Shown here: piece after piece, positions 41,159 to 50,266 of the stretch
Numbering within the stretch: position 1 is the first letter of the stretch
Layout of the letters: every line of letters starts with the position of its first letter
Assembly: GCF_036826855.1 (NCBI RefSeq)
Contig: NZ_CP104578.1
Coordinates: 1,798,001 to 1,862,000 of the forward strand
DNA: 64,000 nucleotides
Reading direction: 5' to 3'
DNA from: Streptomyces sp. SJL17-4
GTDB lineage: Bacteria; Actinomycetota; Actinomycetes; Streptomycetales; Streptomycetaceae
Notes under the pieces: model-generated
Seen by the model: only the letters and a program-made list of their open reading frames with translations
The model's database searches: none
Told to the model about the DNA's origin: nothing
Made by a program: the position numbers and the translations under genes

Positions 41159-42625
41159 TTACGCCTCCCAGACGCCCACCCCCGTACGGTCGTCGGCGTA
41201 GCCGGTCACCCTCAGCTGGGTGTCGGCGAGGAACGCGGCCAGGCCGGGCGCCTCGGTGTCGGCCCAGCGGGCGGCGAGCTCGCGGGCGAGCGCGGGTTCG
41301 CCGCGCATCGGCTCGGCGAGACCGGGCGAGGCGAGGAGCAGGGTGTCGCCGGGGCGGGCGACGGAGGCGCGGAAACGGAACGGCTCGGCGGGCGGCGGCA
41401 CGGGCCCCTCGACGAGCGGCGCCGGCGCGGTCGTGATGCCGAGGTCCATGGTGAGCCGGTCGCCCTCCTCGGTCTCGGAGGCGACGTCCTGCGGAGGCGG
41501 CGAGCCGAAGCCCACGACGGGTGCGCCGGTGACGGCGGCCGGTTCGGGCAGGAGCGGTTCGATGTCCTGCCAGGTGCCGTCGCGGAGCCGGAAGAGACCG
41601 CCGCCGCCGATGCCGAAGAAGACCCGGGTGCGGCAGTCGGGGTCGGCGGGGACGAGGAGGCAGCGGAGTGTCGCGGTGTACTCGTCGGGGGCGAGGCCGC
41701 GCTCGGCGGCGCGGGTGCGGAGCTTGCCGTACGTACGGTCGGTGAGCCGGTGGAGTCCCGACTTGAGGTCGCCGCGGCGGCCGGACCTGATGTCCTCGGA
41801 GAGCCGGGCGTGGCTGCGGCAGACGGCCTCGGCGATCCACTGGCAGGCGTCGGCGGCGGCGAGATGGGCGTCCTCGGCGGCGCGGGAGCCCGCGGCGACG
41901 GCGACGAGGACGAGCGCGGTCTCGTCGTGGCCGAAGCGGGCGGTGAGCAGGGCGTCGCGGCGGGGCTCGCCCCGGTAGCGCGCGGAGTCTCCGCGTACGG
42001 AGGCGGCCCGCAGGGTGCAGGTGCCGTACCGGGCGCCGTCGAGCACGGTGTCGGACACCAGCTCGCCGAGCTCCCCGGGGCGGGCGACGGGCAGTGCGGT
42101 CGGCTCGGCGTCGTAGGTGGGCGGCCGGCTCCCGACGTATCCGGTACGGGGACGGGGCACGGTGACCTCGACGGTGAGGTCGGAGCCGGAGCCGGAGCCG
42201 CCGGTCGGGGCCTCCTCCCCGCCCCCGGCACCGGCCGCGGACTCGAACCCGGACTCGAACCCGGACTCGAACCCGGACTCGTTCTCGGTCTCGGTCTCGG
42301 TCTCCTCGCGGTCGTCCGGTGGCCCCGGCAGCTGCACCCGGACGGTGGGCGTCTCGACGGGCGGCGCGGGTGGAGGCGGCGGAGGCGGTGCGGGAAAGGT
42401 CTGCGGGCCCTCCTGCCGCGTCTCCCAGGGCGCCCGCCCCGGCACGAGGGGTACGGCGGCCGCGGGGGCCCGCGGGTCCGGGGCCGCGCCCGGCGGGCCC
42501 GTGGTGGCCCGGGTCGCCGTGGTGAAGTGGTCGTCGAGGGTGTCACCCGACGCCGTCGGGGCCGTGTCCGGCGCCGACTCGTCGTAGAGCTTGTCCCACC
42601 AGTTGTCGTCCCCCTGCTGAGTCAT
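41159..42625 (-). CDS. PP2C-like protein with degraded catalytic motifs and a disordered N-terminus
   Basis: 488 residues. The first 190 are low-complexity: a proline run, an acidic ETETENES stretch and three FESG repeats. The C-terminal half (about 200-480) has the fold pattern of PP2C-type serine/threonine phosphatases (GYGTCTLRAASVRGDSARYRGEPRRD at the start, parts only: ASVRGDSARYRG and RDALL; and the end GDTLLLASPGLAEPM). The metal-binding aspartates are not where expected: the DGxGG motif reads VAAGSRAAED and the DGL motif near the end reads PGL. It may be an inactive, binding-only protein. ATG 42625. Confidence 0.6.
   Translation of the reverse strand: MTQQGDDNWWDKLYDESAPDTAPTASGDTLDDHFTTATRATTGPPGAAPDPRAPAAAVPLVPGRAPWETRQEGPQTFPAPPPPPPPAPPVETPTVRVQLPGPPDDREETETETENESGFESGFESGFESAAGAGGGEEAPTGGSGSGSDLTVEVTVPRPRTGYVGSRPPTYDAEPTALPVARPGELGELVSDTVLDGARYGTCTLRAASVRGDSARYRGEPRRDALLTARFGHDETALVLVAVAAGSRAAEDAHLAAADACQWIAEAVCRSHARLSEDIRSGRRGDLKSGLHRLTDRTYGKLRTRAAERGLAPDEYTATLRCLLVPADPDCRTRVFFGIGGGGLFRLRDGTWQDIEPLLPEPAAVTGAPVVGFGSPPPQDVASETEEGDRLTMDLGITTAPAPLVEGPVPPPAEPFRFRASVARPGDTLLLASPGLAEPMRGEPALARELAARWADTEAPGLAAFLADTQLRVTGYADDRTGVGVWEA
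42237..42300 (-). repeat. Short repeats encoding FESG and ETET in the PP2C-like gene
   Basis: Three near-perfect copies of a 12-bp unit (GACTCGAACCCG on the plus strand), then a run of CTCGGT units. Frame-preserving. Confidence 0.8.
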
Positions 42626-42693
42626 GCCCTTATTGTCCACCGCGCGGGGCGCCCGAAAACGGGACATCAGGAAAACCGTTGCTGCAAATGGGT

Positions 42694-42741
42694 GGTCCGC
42701 CGGGCGGCCCCACCCCCCACGGGAAGGACGCCCGGCGGACC
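42694..42741 (-). terminator. Hairpin after the subtilisin-family protease gene
   Basis: GGTCCGCCGGGCG and its complement CGCCCGGCGGACC (42694-42706, 42729-42741), loop of 22 nt, 8 bp beyond the stop at 42749. Confidence 0.7.
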
Positions 42742-42748
42742 GGCGTGA

Positions 42749-45700
42749 TCAGCGCACGTCGTAGGCGCGGATCACGGTCTGGGTGACGGAGTTGCCGTTG
42801 GCGTCCGTCAGTTCGGTCCTCAGGGTGACCGGCTTGCCGGTCGCGCCCGCGTGGTTCACGGTCGCGGTCCAGTGGCCGCCCTGCTGAGAGACCTGCGCTT
42901 CGGTCCAGCTCGTGCCTCCGTCGTAGGAGTACGAGAGCCTGGCCGAGGTGAGCGCTGCGGGGGTGTAGCCCGCGTGACCCGTCACGGTGAGGCCGATGTG
43001 CTGGCCGTCGGTCGCGGCGAGGGTCTTGAGTCCGTCCTCCGGAAGGTCGTACCGGGGGAAGAGAATCGGGATGCCCTGAGAATAGACGCTCTCGTCAAGC
43101 TTGGAGGTGAATTTCCATACCGAGTTGACGGAAGTGGAGCGGGCCCACACCTTGCTGCCGATCTTCATGACGTTCTGTTCGAGGGTGTACGTCCCCTCGT
43201 CGGCGGGCACCGGGAAGGCGCCGAACGGCCAGCCGGTCTGCCCGAGGAGCTCGCCGTCCCGGCTGAGGCGGAGGCCGCCGATGTCGCCGAAGGAACCGGC
43301 CTCGCCGTGGTGGGTGTTGTCGCCCCAGATCGCGGCGGAGAAGCCGATGTAGTCGCCCTGGCGCTCGGCGACGAGGACCGGCTTGCCGGAGCTGTCGCGC
43401 GGGGCGGTGGGGGCGACGACGCCGTCGTACCAGCTCTCGGTGCGTCGCTCGCCGGCCGTGTACGTGCGCGGGGCGCCGATCATGAACTCGCCGAACGGGA
43501 AGCTGGAGGACAGCATCCGGTCCCAGCTCGTGTCACCGGCGGTGTAGTACTCGGTGCGGGTGCCCGGCGCGGGGATCCGCTCGAGGTCGCCGAAGGAGAC
43601 GGACGTGCCGTTGGGCCGGGAGGCGCCGCTGAAGTCGATGAAGTCGCTGGCGAGGCCCATGGCGCGGTAGGTGGACTCGGTGCGGCCGAGCTGCCCGTCG
43701 CGGACACGGTAGTCCTTGTCGCCGCGGACCGACCCCTTCTCGGGGAAGGCGAGGTTGTAGAGGTACGGGCTCTTCGCCGTGGCCTTCCAGGAGAGGCCGA
43801 CCTCACCGGCGGCGAGCTTGCCGAGCAGGGCCGCGCCCTCGGCGGAGTCGACGGCGAGGACCGGGAACCCGACGCCGGCGAGGCCGCCCGCGGGGTACCA
43901 GCGGCCGGGACCAGCGCGGTACGCGAGGACGGCCACCGCGCCGGCGGCCTTGGCGTTACGGGCCACCGTCACCGCCGAGGGGGAGGTGTCGGGGAAGCGG
44001 ACCAGGGCGATGCGGCCCTGGACCCCGGCGGCCTCCAGTTCCTCGGGGGTGCCGGTGCCGGCGTCCACGAGACCGGCGGAGCCGGTGCCGTCGAGGTTGT
44101 CGGAGCCGGTGGAGGCGGTGACCGGGTGCAGCGTCAGGCCGTCGTCGGTCCTGAGCGAGGAGATCAGCGGGGCCGCGGCGCGCCAGTAGCTGCCGAACTC
44201 GAAGTCGCCCTCGTCGGCCGGGCCTTCGACCGAGGCGTAGTAGCCGCGGATGGTGCGCGGGCCGGCGGCCGTACCGGTGTGCAGCCAGGTGTCGTCCCAC
44301 GAGCGGGCGAACGCGAGGGTGGTACCGCGGGGTTCGGAGGGCTTGTCGGTGGCGACCGACAGCTTGTGTGCCCTGCGGGCGTCGAGGACGACCGTGGTGT
44401 CCTTCTTCACCTCCAGCTGCGGGCGGCCGAGGTAGCTGAGCGAGTCGTTCAGCGTGGCGCCCTCGCCCGCGTCGGGGGTGGTGACGAAGGAGGAGAGGAA
44501 GTAGCTGCCGGGGCGCAGGCGGTAGACCTGGTCGGCGGCGCCCTCGTTGAAGCGGCGCTCGCCGCTCGCGTCGTCGGTGCCGATGACGTCGAGGGACGAG
44601 GCGCCGGAGGCGGGCCTGCCCTGACGGTCGATCAGCTTGACGCGGAGGGTGACCGTCTCGGGCTCGACGTGGAGCGAGAACGGGGTGGAGACGTGGACGC
44701 CGCCCGTGCCGGTGGCGATCACGCGGCCGGTGACGTCGCCGTACTGGGCCCGGTCGAGGTGGGCCGTGGGGTCGAGCTCCAGCGGGACCCGGACGGTGGC
44801 GCCGGCGGGGACGGTGACGGTGCGCTTGCCGAGGCGGGCGACCGAACTCCGCACCGGAGAGCCGTCGTTGCCGGTGACCTTCTCGACGGCCAGGGCCAGG
44901 GTGACCGGGTCGCCGGAGGTGTTGGTGTACGGGACGGAGACCGTGGTGCGGTCGCTCCTGTCCTGCGGCCAGTTGTAGGTGCCGCCCTGGACGGCGGGCG
45001 AGCCGAGGACCGTCTGGTCGATCGCGGCCTTGACGTCGAGGCGGCCGCCGCCGACCTCGCGGACGTCGCCGGGGAGGTCGCTCTCGGCGGAGGCGACGAG
45101 GGCGGCCTTGACCTGCTGGGCGGTCCAGTCGGGGTGGCGCTGCTTGACGATGGCGGCGGCGCCCGCGACGTGCGGGGTGGCCATCGACGTACCGGACATG
45201 GACTGGTAGGCGTAGACGCCCCGGCCGCCGGCCGCGGCGGCGGAGATGCCGACGCCGGGCGCCGCGATCTCGGGCTTGAGGGTGTGGTTGACGATCGTCG
45301 GGCCGCGGCTGGAGAAGTACGCGGTGGAGTCGTCGCGGTCGGTGGCGCCGACGGTGAGCACGCTGGGCGCGCAGCCGGGCGAGGAGACCGTGTTGAGGGT
45401 GGGACCCGAGTTGCCGGCGGCGACGACGAACAACGCCCCCTCGTTCTGCGAGAGTTCCTCGGCCGCGACGCTCATCGGGTCGGTGCAGTCGGTGGGTACG
45501 GAGCTGCCGAGGCTCATCGAGACGACGTCGGCGCCCTGGGCGACCGCCCACTCCATGCCCGCGATGATCCAGGAGGCGGCACCGGAGCCGGAGTCGTTGA
45601 GGACCTTGCCGTTGAGGAGGGCCGCGCCGGGCGCGACGCCCTTGTTCCTGCCGTCGCTCGCGGCGCCGGAGCCGCCGACGGTGGAGAGGGTGTGGGTGCC

Positions 45701-46510
45701 GTGGCCCCGGCGGTCGTCGGCGGTGTCGGAGTCGGTGAAGTTCTCCGAGGCGGCGATCCGGCCCTTGAGGTCGGGGTGCTCGGCGTCGGCGCCGGTGTCG
45801 AGGACGGCGACCTTGGTGCCCGTGCCGTCGTAGCCGGCGGCCCAGGCCTCGGGGGCGTGGACCTGCTTCGTCGAGCGCTCCAGGGTGGCCTGGACCTTGC
45901 GGTCGAGCCAGAGCTTCCTGATTCCGGAGGCGGAGCGGGCCGTGGGGGTGTTCACCTCGGCCCAGAACGTGGCGGCCTGCTTCTTCTCCGCCATGAGCGC
46001 GACGCCGTCGACGGTCCTGAGGACCTGGCCGCGCCGCGCGCCGCGCGGGGCGGCGGGGACGGAGCGGGCGAGGTCGGAGCCGTAGACCGCGATGAGGGGC
46101 AGCGTCGTGGTGGCGGCGTCGTCGTAGCCCTGGCGGACGAGACCGGTGACGTTGAAGAGCTCCTGGTCGACGCGGCCCGCGGCGAGCGCGTCGGTGGCGC
46201 CCTCGGGGTAGACGTACAGGTCCTGGCCGGAGCGGCGGGTCTGGACCAGGGGGACGGTTCCGTCCTCGCGCGGCAGGGCGGTGGCGGAGGGGTTGCCGTC
46301 GGCGTCGCGGCTGACCACGACGCGGTCCCCGGTGACCAGGGTCACCGTGACGGGGCGGTGCCCGGAGCGGGCCGCGGCCTCGCTCCCCACCAGCGGTCGC
46401 TTGCCGGTCGTGTCGTCCTGCGGCTCGTTCGCCACGGACGGCGCGACCGCGGTGACGGCCAGCACGACGGCGGTCGCCGCCCCCAGGGCCGTACGCGAAA
46501 TCGGGCGCAT
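42749..46510 (-). CDS. Large secreted subtilisin-family (S8) serine protease
   Basis: 1253 residues. A signal peptide occupies about 1-27 (ALGAATAVVLAVTAVAPSVA). The propeptide is followed by the catalytic domain (about 225-460) with the triad D238 (VAVLDTGAD), H270 (RRGHGTHT) and S442 (SMSGTSMATPHVAG); N367 is the oxyanion residue. A long C-terminal part of about 750 residues holds beta-rich domains, including a protease-associated-like segment (about 830-910), and ends in an Ig-like domain. It should degrade extracellular protein. ATG 46510 with GGGGAGAG upstream. Divergent from a regulator gene. Confidence 0.92.
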   Translation of the reverse strand: MRPISRTALGAATAVVLAVTAVAPSVANEPQDDTTGKRPLVGSEAAARSGHRPVTVTLVTGDRVVVSRDADGNPSATALPREDGTVPLVQTRRSGQDLYVYPEGATDALAAGRVDQELFNVTGLVRQGYDDAATTTLPLIAVYGSDLARSVPAAPRGARRGQVLRTVDGVALMAEKKQAATFWAEVNTPTARSASGIRKLWLDRKVQATLERSTKQVHAPEAWAAGYDGTGTKVAVLDTGADAEHPDLKGRIAASENFTDSDTADDRRGHGTHTLSTVGGSGAASDGRNKGVAPGAALLNGKVLNDSGSGAASWIIAGMEWAVAQGADVVSMSLGSSVPTDCTDPMSVAAEELSQNEGALFVVAAGNSGPTLNTVSSPGCAPSVLTVGATDRDDSTAYFSSRGPTIVNHTLKPEIAAPGVGISAAAAGGRGVYAYQSMSGTSMATPHVAGAAAIVKQRHPDWTAQQVKAALVASAESDLPGDVREVGGGRLDVKAAIDQTVLGSPAVQGGTYNWPQDRSDRTTVSVPYTNTSGDPVTLALAVEKVTGNDGSPVRSSVARLGKRTVTVPAGATVRVPLELDPTAHLDRAQYGDVTGRVIATGTGGVHVSTPFSLHVEPETVTLRVKLIDRQGRPASGASSLDVIGTDDASGERRFNEGAADQVYRLRPGSYFLSSFVTTPDAGEGATLNDSLSYLGRPQLEVKKDTTVVLDARRAHKLSVATDKPSEPRGTTLAFARSWDDTWLHTGTAAGPRTIRGYYASVEGPADEGDFEFGSYWRAAAPLISSLRTDDGLTLHPVTASTGSDNLDGTGSAGLVDAGTGTPEELEAAGVQGRIALVRFPDTSPSAVTVARNAKAAGAVAVLAYRAGPGRWYPAGGLAGVGFPVLAVDSAEGAALLGKLAAGEVGLSWKATAKSPYLYNLAFPEKGSVRGDKDYRVRDGQLGRTESTYRAMGLASDFIDFSGASRPNGTSVSFGDLERIPAPGTRTEYYTAGDTSWDRMLSSSFPFGEFMIGAPRTYTAGERRTESWYDGVVAPTAPRDSSGKPVLVAERQGDYIGFSAAIWGDNTHHGEAGSFGDIGGLRLSRDGELLGQTGWPFGAFPVPADEGTYTLEQNVMKIGSKVWARSTSVNSVWKFTSKLDESVYSQGIPILFPRYDLPEDGLKTLAATDGQHIGLTVTGHAGYTPAALTSARLSYSYDGGTSWTEAQVSQQGGHWTATVNHAGATGKPVTLRTELTDANGNSVTQTVIRAYDVR

Positions 46511-46743
46511 CGCTCTCCCCATCTGATTCCGGAAATAAGGCATAAGACACCCGTCTCCGGAGGCTGTTGGTGCTGCGGTGGCGCCACATTGGCAGAGGTG
46601 AGGGCGGTACAGGGATGATGGGCGAGGCGGGAATACGCCGTGGCCGTTTCCCGCCAGGTCACCAACGGAACGAATGCCTCCGGTGAATGTCCTGGGACGA
46701 TCCGGGGCGCGCCGCCGGGGGTAGGGCGAGGGGTGGGGCATCC

Positions 46744-47727
46744 ATGCTGGGAGCGATAGGACTCGATGAGCGCCAGGAGTCCGCGTACCGGGCGCTGGTC
46801 GCGCTGGGCGCGGCCGAGGTGACCGATCTCGCGCACCGGCTCGCGCTGCCCGAGCTCGACACCGAGCGGGCGCTGCGCCGGCTGGAGTCGCAGGGGCTCG
46901 CCGCGCAGTCCTCGGCCAGGACCGGGCGGTGGGTGGCGGCGCCGCCGGGGGTGGCGCTGGGCGCTCTCCTCACCCAGCAGCGCCACGAGCTGGAGCAGGC
47001 GGAGCTGGCGGCGGCGCTGCTGGCCGAGGAGTACCGGGCGGAGGCGACGGAGGCGGCCGTGCACGACCTGGTGGAGGTGGTGACCGGCGCGAGCGCCGTC
47101 ACCCACCGCTTCCTCCAGCTCCAGCTGGGGGCCCAGGAGGAGGTCTGCGCCCTGGTGACGGGCAAGCCGATCGCGGTCTCCGGCATGGAGAACGACGCGG
47201 AGGAGCAGGCCGCCGGGCGGGGGGTGCGCTACCGGGTGGTGATCGAGCGGGAGGTGCTGACGCTTCCGTCCGGGCTGCTCGAACTCTCGGCGGCGCTCAG
47301 CCGTGAGGAGAGGATCCGGGTCGCGGACCGGGTCCCGACGAAGTTGGTGGTCGCCGACGGGAACCTGGCGATGGTGCCGCTGACCGGGCGGGGCGTGGAA
47401 CCGGCGGCGATCGTCGTGCACGCGAGCGGGCTCCTGGAATCGCTGATGGGCCTGTTCGAGTCGGTGTGGCGGGAGGCGCTGCCGCTGAGACTCGGCGCCG
47501 GCGCGCAGATCACCGAGGAGGAGGCACCCGGGCCGGACGTCATGGACCTGGAGATCCTGTCGCTGCTGCTGGCCGGGATGACGGACGCGAGCGTGGCCAA
47601 GCAGCTGGACCTGGGGCTCCGGACGGTGCAGCGCAGGGTGAAGGGCCTGATGGAGCTGACCGGGGTGACGACCCGGCTGCAGCTGGGCTGGCACGCGTAC
47701 GAGAAGGGCTGGGTGGCGCGCGGCTGA
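46744..47727 (+). CDS. TrmB/LuxR-like regulator divergent from the protease
   Basis: 327 residues. The N-terminal winged helix-turn-helix (about 5-70, TrmB-like: LDERQESAYRALVALGAAEV) is joined to a middle PLD-like sensor region and a C-terminal LuxR-type helix-turn-helix (about 265-320: LAGMTDASVAKQLDLGLRTVQRRV). This two-headed layout is common in Streptomyces next to secreted subtilases. Divergent from the S8 protease with a 233-bp shared region, so it likely controls the protease. ATG 46744 has GGGGCA upstream. Confidence 0.75.
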   Translation: MLGAIGLDERQESAYRALVALGAAEVTDLAHRLALPELDTERALRRLESQGLAAQSSARTGRWVAAPPGVALGALLTQQRHELEQAELAAALLAEEYRAEATEAAVHDLVEVVTGASAVTHRFLQLQLGAQEEVCALVTGKPIAVSGMENDAEEQAAGRGVRYRVVIEREVLTLPSGLLELSAALSREERIRVADRVPTKLVVADGNLAMVPLTGRGVEPAAIVVHASGLLESLMGLFESVWREALPLRLGAGAQITEEEAPGPDVMDLEILSLLLAGMTDASVAKQLDLGLRTVQRRVKGLMELTGVTTRLQLGWHAYEKGWVARG

Positions 47728-47786
47728 CCGTATCGGAGGGTCCCGGACAACCGAGGGTTCAGGCCGAGGTGCCGGCTACCGAGGGT

Positions 47787-47832
47787 CCCGGATGCCCGAG
47801 GTACCCGGATGCCCGAGGTACCCGGATGCCCG
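47787..47832 (+). repeat. 17-bp direct repeats before the DUF456 gene
   Basis: CCCGGATGCCCGAGGTA at 47787-47803 and 47804-47820, then a partial third copy. Located 45-90 bp upstream of the DUF456 start; function unknown. Confidence 0.8.
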
Positions 47833-47874
47833 CCGCGACCTGCGAGGACGCCCGTTGTGGGGGACCCTGGGCGC

Positions 47875-48357
47875 GTGGGTGTGTGGCAGCTCCTGATGGT
47901 CGCGACGGTGATGCTGCTCGGTCTGTTCGGGGTCCTGGCCCCCGGCGTGCCCGGGACGTGGCTGGTGTGGGCCGCGATGCTCTGGTGGTCCCTGCACGAG
48001 CGGACCGACCTCGCCTGGATCCTGCTCGCCTCCACGACCGGTCTGCTGCTGCTCACCCAGGTGGTCGTCTGGCAGCTGCCGCCCCGCCGCCTCCGGGGCG
48101 TGGGCATCACCCGGCGGATGGTGACGTACGCCGGCGCGGGCGCGCTCCTGGGCTTCGTCCTGGTGCCGGTGCTCGGCGCGATCCCCGGTTTCGTGGGCGG
48201 GATCTACCTCTCGGAACGCCTCCGGCTGGGCGGCCACGGCCAGGCCAGGGCGGCGACCCGGACGGTGATGCGGGCGGCCGGCACGAGCGTCCTCGTGGAG
48301 CTGTTCTCCTGTCTGCTGATCGTGGGGGCGTGGGCGGGGGCGGTGCTCTGGGGGTGA
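47875..48357 (+). CDS. DUF456-family membrane protein
   Basis: 160 residues, four membrane segments (about 4-25, 30-45, 53-70, 85-120 with a glycine zipper, and 135-158). The DUF456 signature APGVPGTWLVWAAMLWW and the GGIYLSERLR end are visible. Function unknown. GTG 47875 is used; a GTG two codons later is equally possible. Direct repeats lie upstream. Its stop is 78 bp before the PPOX gene. Confidence 0.75.
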   Translation: MGVWQLLMVATVMLLGLFGVLAPGVPGTWLVWAAMLWWSLHERTDLAWILLASTTGLLLLTQVVVWQLPPRRLRGVGITRRMVTYAGAGALLGFVLVPVLGAIPGFVGGIYLSERLRLGGHGQARAATRTVMRAAGTSVLVELFSCLLIVGAWAGAVLWG

Positions 48358-48434
48358 GTCCTAGGACGGAAGGGGGAGGGGGGACGGGCCCGGCTGCCGA
48401 TCCGGCGGTGGTGCGGCGGCGCGATGCTGGTCCC

Positions 48435-48833
48435 ATGAGGGATTTCGAGGGCTTCAGCGCGGCGGAACGCGCCTATCTCACAGGTGGCCGGCAGCTCGCC
48501 CGGATGGCCACGGTCGACCCGTCCGGTCAGCCTCAGGTCAACCCGGTGGGCTTCTTCCCGCAGGAGGACGGCACCGTCCTGGTCGGCGGCCTCGCGATGG
48601 GCCGTACGAAGAAGTGGCGCAATCTGCGGGAGAACCCGAAGGTGGCGCTGGTCGTCGACGATCTCGCGAGCGTCCGCCCCTGGCGGGTGCGGGGCGTGGA
48701 GATCCGGGGCGAGGCGGAGCTCCTGGTCGGCCCGCACACGCTGGGCCCGCACTTCAGCGAGGAGGTCATCCGGATCCGTCCTCGCCGGATCCACAGCTGG
48801 GGTCTTGAGGAGCCCCCGGGAGCGGAGTCCTGA
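48435..48833 (+). CDS. PPOX-class (F420- or flavin-dependent) split-barrel protein
   Basis: 132 residues, a split-beta-barrel pyridoxamine-phosphate-oxidase fold. Visible pattern: ERAYLTGGRQLARMATVDPSGQPQVNPVGF, parts ARMATVDPSG and PQVNPVGF, then KKWRNLRENPKVALVVDD and RGVEIRGEAELL. Length and RIHSWGLE end match the F420-dependent PPOX group of actinobacteria, which act as deazaflavin-linked oxidoreductases. Substrate unknown. ATG 48435. Its 3' end overlaps the convergent repair gene by 68 bp. Confidence 0.8.
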   Translation: MRDFEGFSAAERAYLTGGRQLARMATVDPSGQPQVNPVGFFPQEDGTVLVGGLAMGRTKKWRNLRENPKVALVVDDLASVRPWRVRGVEIRGEAELLVGPHTLGPHFSEEVIRIRPRRIHSWGLEEPPGAES

Positions 48834-50160
48834 GGTAGCGGGCGGCGTACGAGCGCCAGGGCCGCCACTCGTCCGTGGCCCGGACACCCGCGGGGGGTAC
48901 GTCGGGGTCGCCGAGGGCCCGCATCCGGATCAGGGCGGCCGTCTCGGCGGTCACTCCGGGAACGGCGAGGAGGGCGGCCTCGGCCTCGTCGCGGTCGGCG
49001 CCGGGGTCGAGGCGTACGGCTCCGTCGGCGAGCGCGCGGGCCAGCGGGCCCGCGACGGCATGGCCGGTGAGCTCCCGGGGCTCCGGGAAGACATGGGTGA
49101 GGCTGCCGCAGCCGGTGGCCAGCGGGGTGCCGTGCGCCTCGACGACCCGGGCGGACTCCGCCGCGCCGAGCAGCGTCCGCAGCGCGAACTCCTCGGGCTC
49201 GGCCGTCCCCGGGGACCGTACGCCGGGCCGGGCGGCGACCTCGGCGGCGAGCCCGGGCGCCGCGCCGAGCCGCTCGGCGACGGCGTACGGGTCGGCGTCC
49301 AGGTCGAAGAGGCGGCGCAGCCGGTGCACGGCGGTGGTCAGGTCGCGCAGCTCGGTGAGATGGATCCGGGCCTCCAGCCAGCGCCCGGCGGAGCGCTCGT
49401 CGACGGAGACGATCCCGGTGCCGTACGGGAGGCGGAGGGTGCGCCGATAGGTGCGGGTGCCGGGGGCGCCGACGACTTCCTCCGCGCGGGGCAGGGCCTC
49501 GGCCGCGAGCAGGTCGAAGACCTCGCCGGCCGCGTACGGGCCCCGGTGGGCGAGCCGCAGCGGTACCCCGGCGGCGAGCGCGGTACGGGCTCCGGTGCCG
49601 CTGCCCGCCTCGACGCGCAGCGCGCTGGGGGTGCGGGCGTAGACAGCGCGGATCGTCTCGTTGAACTGGCGGACGCTGGCGAAGCCGGCCGCGAAGGCGA
49701 TCTCGGTCACCGGCAACCCGGTGGTCTGGAGGAGCAGCCGCGCGGTGTGCGCCCGCTGGGCGCGGGCGAGCGCGACGGGCCCGGCGCCGAGCTCGGCGGT
49801 GAGCTGGCGCTGCACCTGCCGGGTGCTGTAGCCGAGGCGTCCGGCCAGGCCGGGCACGCCTTCGCGGTCGACGACGCCGTCGCCGATCATCCGCATGGCG
49901 CGCCCGACGACATCGGCCCGTACGTCCCAGGCGGCGGAGCCGGGCACGGCGTCCGGACGGCAGCGGCGGCAGGCCCGGAAGCCGTGGCCCTGGGCGGCGG
50001 CGGCCGTCGGGAAGAACGCGACGTTCTGGCGTTTGGGGGTGACGGCGGGGCAGCTGGGGCGGCAGTAGATGCCGGTGGTGCGGACGGCGAAGAAGAACTC
50101 TCCGTCGAACCGCGCGTCCCTGCTGCTGACCGCCTCGTAGCGGGTGTCGTCGTCCTTCAC
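48766..50160 (-). CDS. Ada-type regulator fused to an AlkA DNA glycosylase
   Basis: 464 residues in three parts: an Ada N-terminal zinc domain with C33, C37, C64 and C67 (methyl-phosphotriester sensor), an AraC-type helix-turn-helix (about 85-180) and an AlkA glycosylase (about 190-455) with AlkA_N fold and helix-hairpin-helix. The expected catalytic aspartate is in ALGDPDVPP. The Ada methyltransferase domain for O6-methylguanine is absent. Fused Ada-AlkA proteins both sense methylation damage and remove 3-methyladenine. GTG 50160 has GGGAGAC just upstream. Overlaps the PPOX gene at its 3' end. Confidence 0.88.
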   Translation of the reverse strand: MKDDDTRYEAVSSRDARFDGEFFFAVRTTGIYCRPSCPAVTPKRQNVAFFPTAAAAQGHGFRACRRCRPDAVPGSAAWDVRADVVGRAMRMIGDGVVDREGVPGLAGRLGYSTRQVQRQLTAELGAGPVALARAQRAHTARLLLQTTGLPVTEIAFAAGFASVRQFNETIRAVYARTPSALRVEAGSGTGARTALAAGVPLRLAHRGPYAAGEVFDLLAAEALPRAEEVVGAPGTRTYRRTLRLPYGTGIVSVDERSAGRWLEARIHLTELRDLTTAVHRLRRLFDLDADPYAVAERLGAAPGLAAEVAARPGVRSPGTAEPEEFALRTLLGAAESARVVEAHGTPLATGCGSLTHVFPEPRELTGHAVAGPLARALADGAVRLDPGADRDEAEAALLAVPGVTAETAALIRMRALGDPDVPPAGVRATDEWRPWRSYAARYLRTPLPGAPQDPSCGSGEDGSG

Positions 50161-50214
50161 GTCTCCCAGTGTGCGACGGCCGACGACCCCCGGCTCGCGG
50201 TTTTCGGACATCGC

Positions 50215-50248
50215 GCTGCGGTCCGGGGCGGGCGCCCCGGACCGCAGC
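50215..50248 (-). terminator. Strong hairpin after the RsgA gene
   Basis: 15-bp perfect stem (50215-50229, 50234-50248), 4-nt loop, 19 bp past the RsgA stop. Confidence 0.85.
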
Positions 50249-50266
50249 ACACGGGCACGCTCGCGC

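Noticed and set aside
42851..46618. 1255-codon plus-strand ORF opposite the subtilase gene
   Set aside because: Low-complexity composition without motifs; the minus strand has a full catalytic triad.
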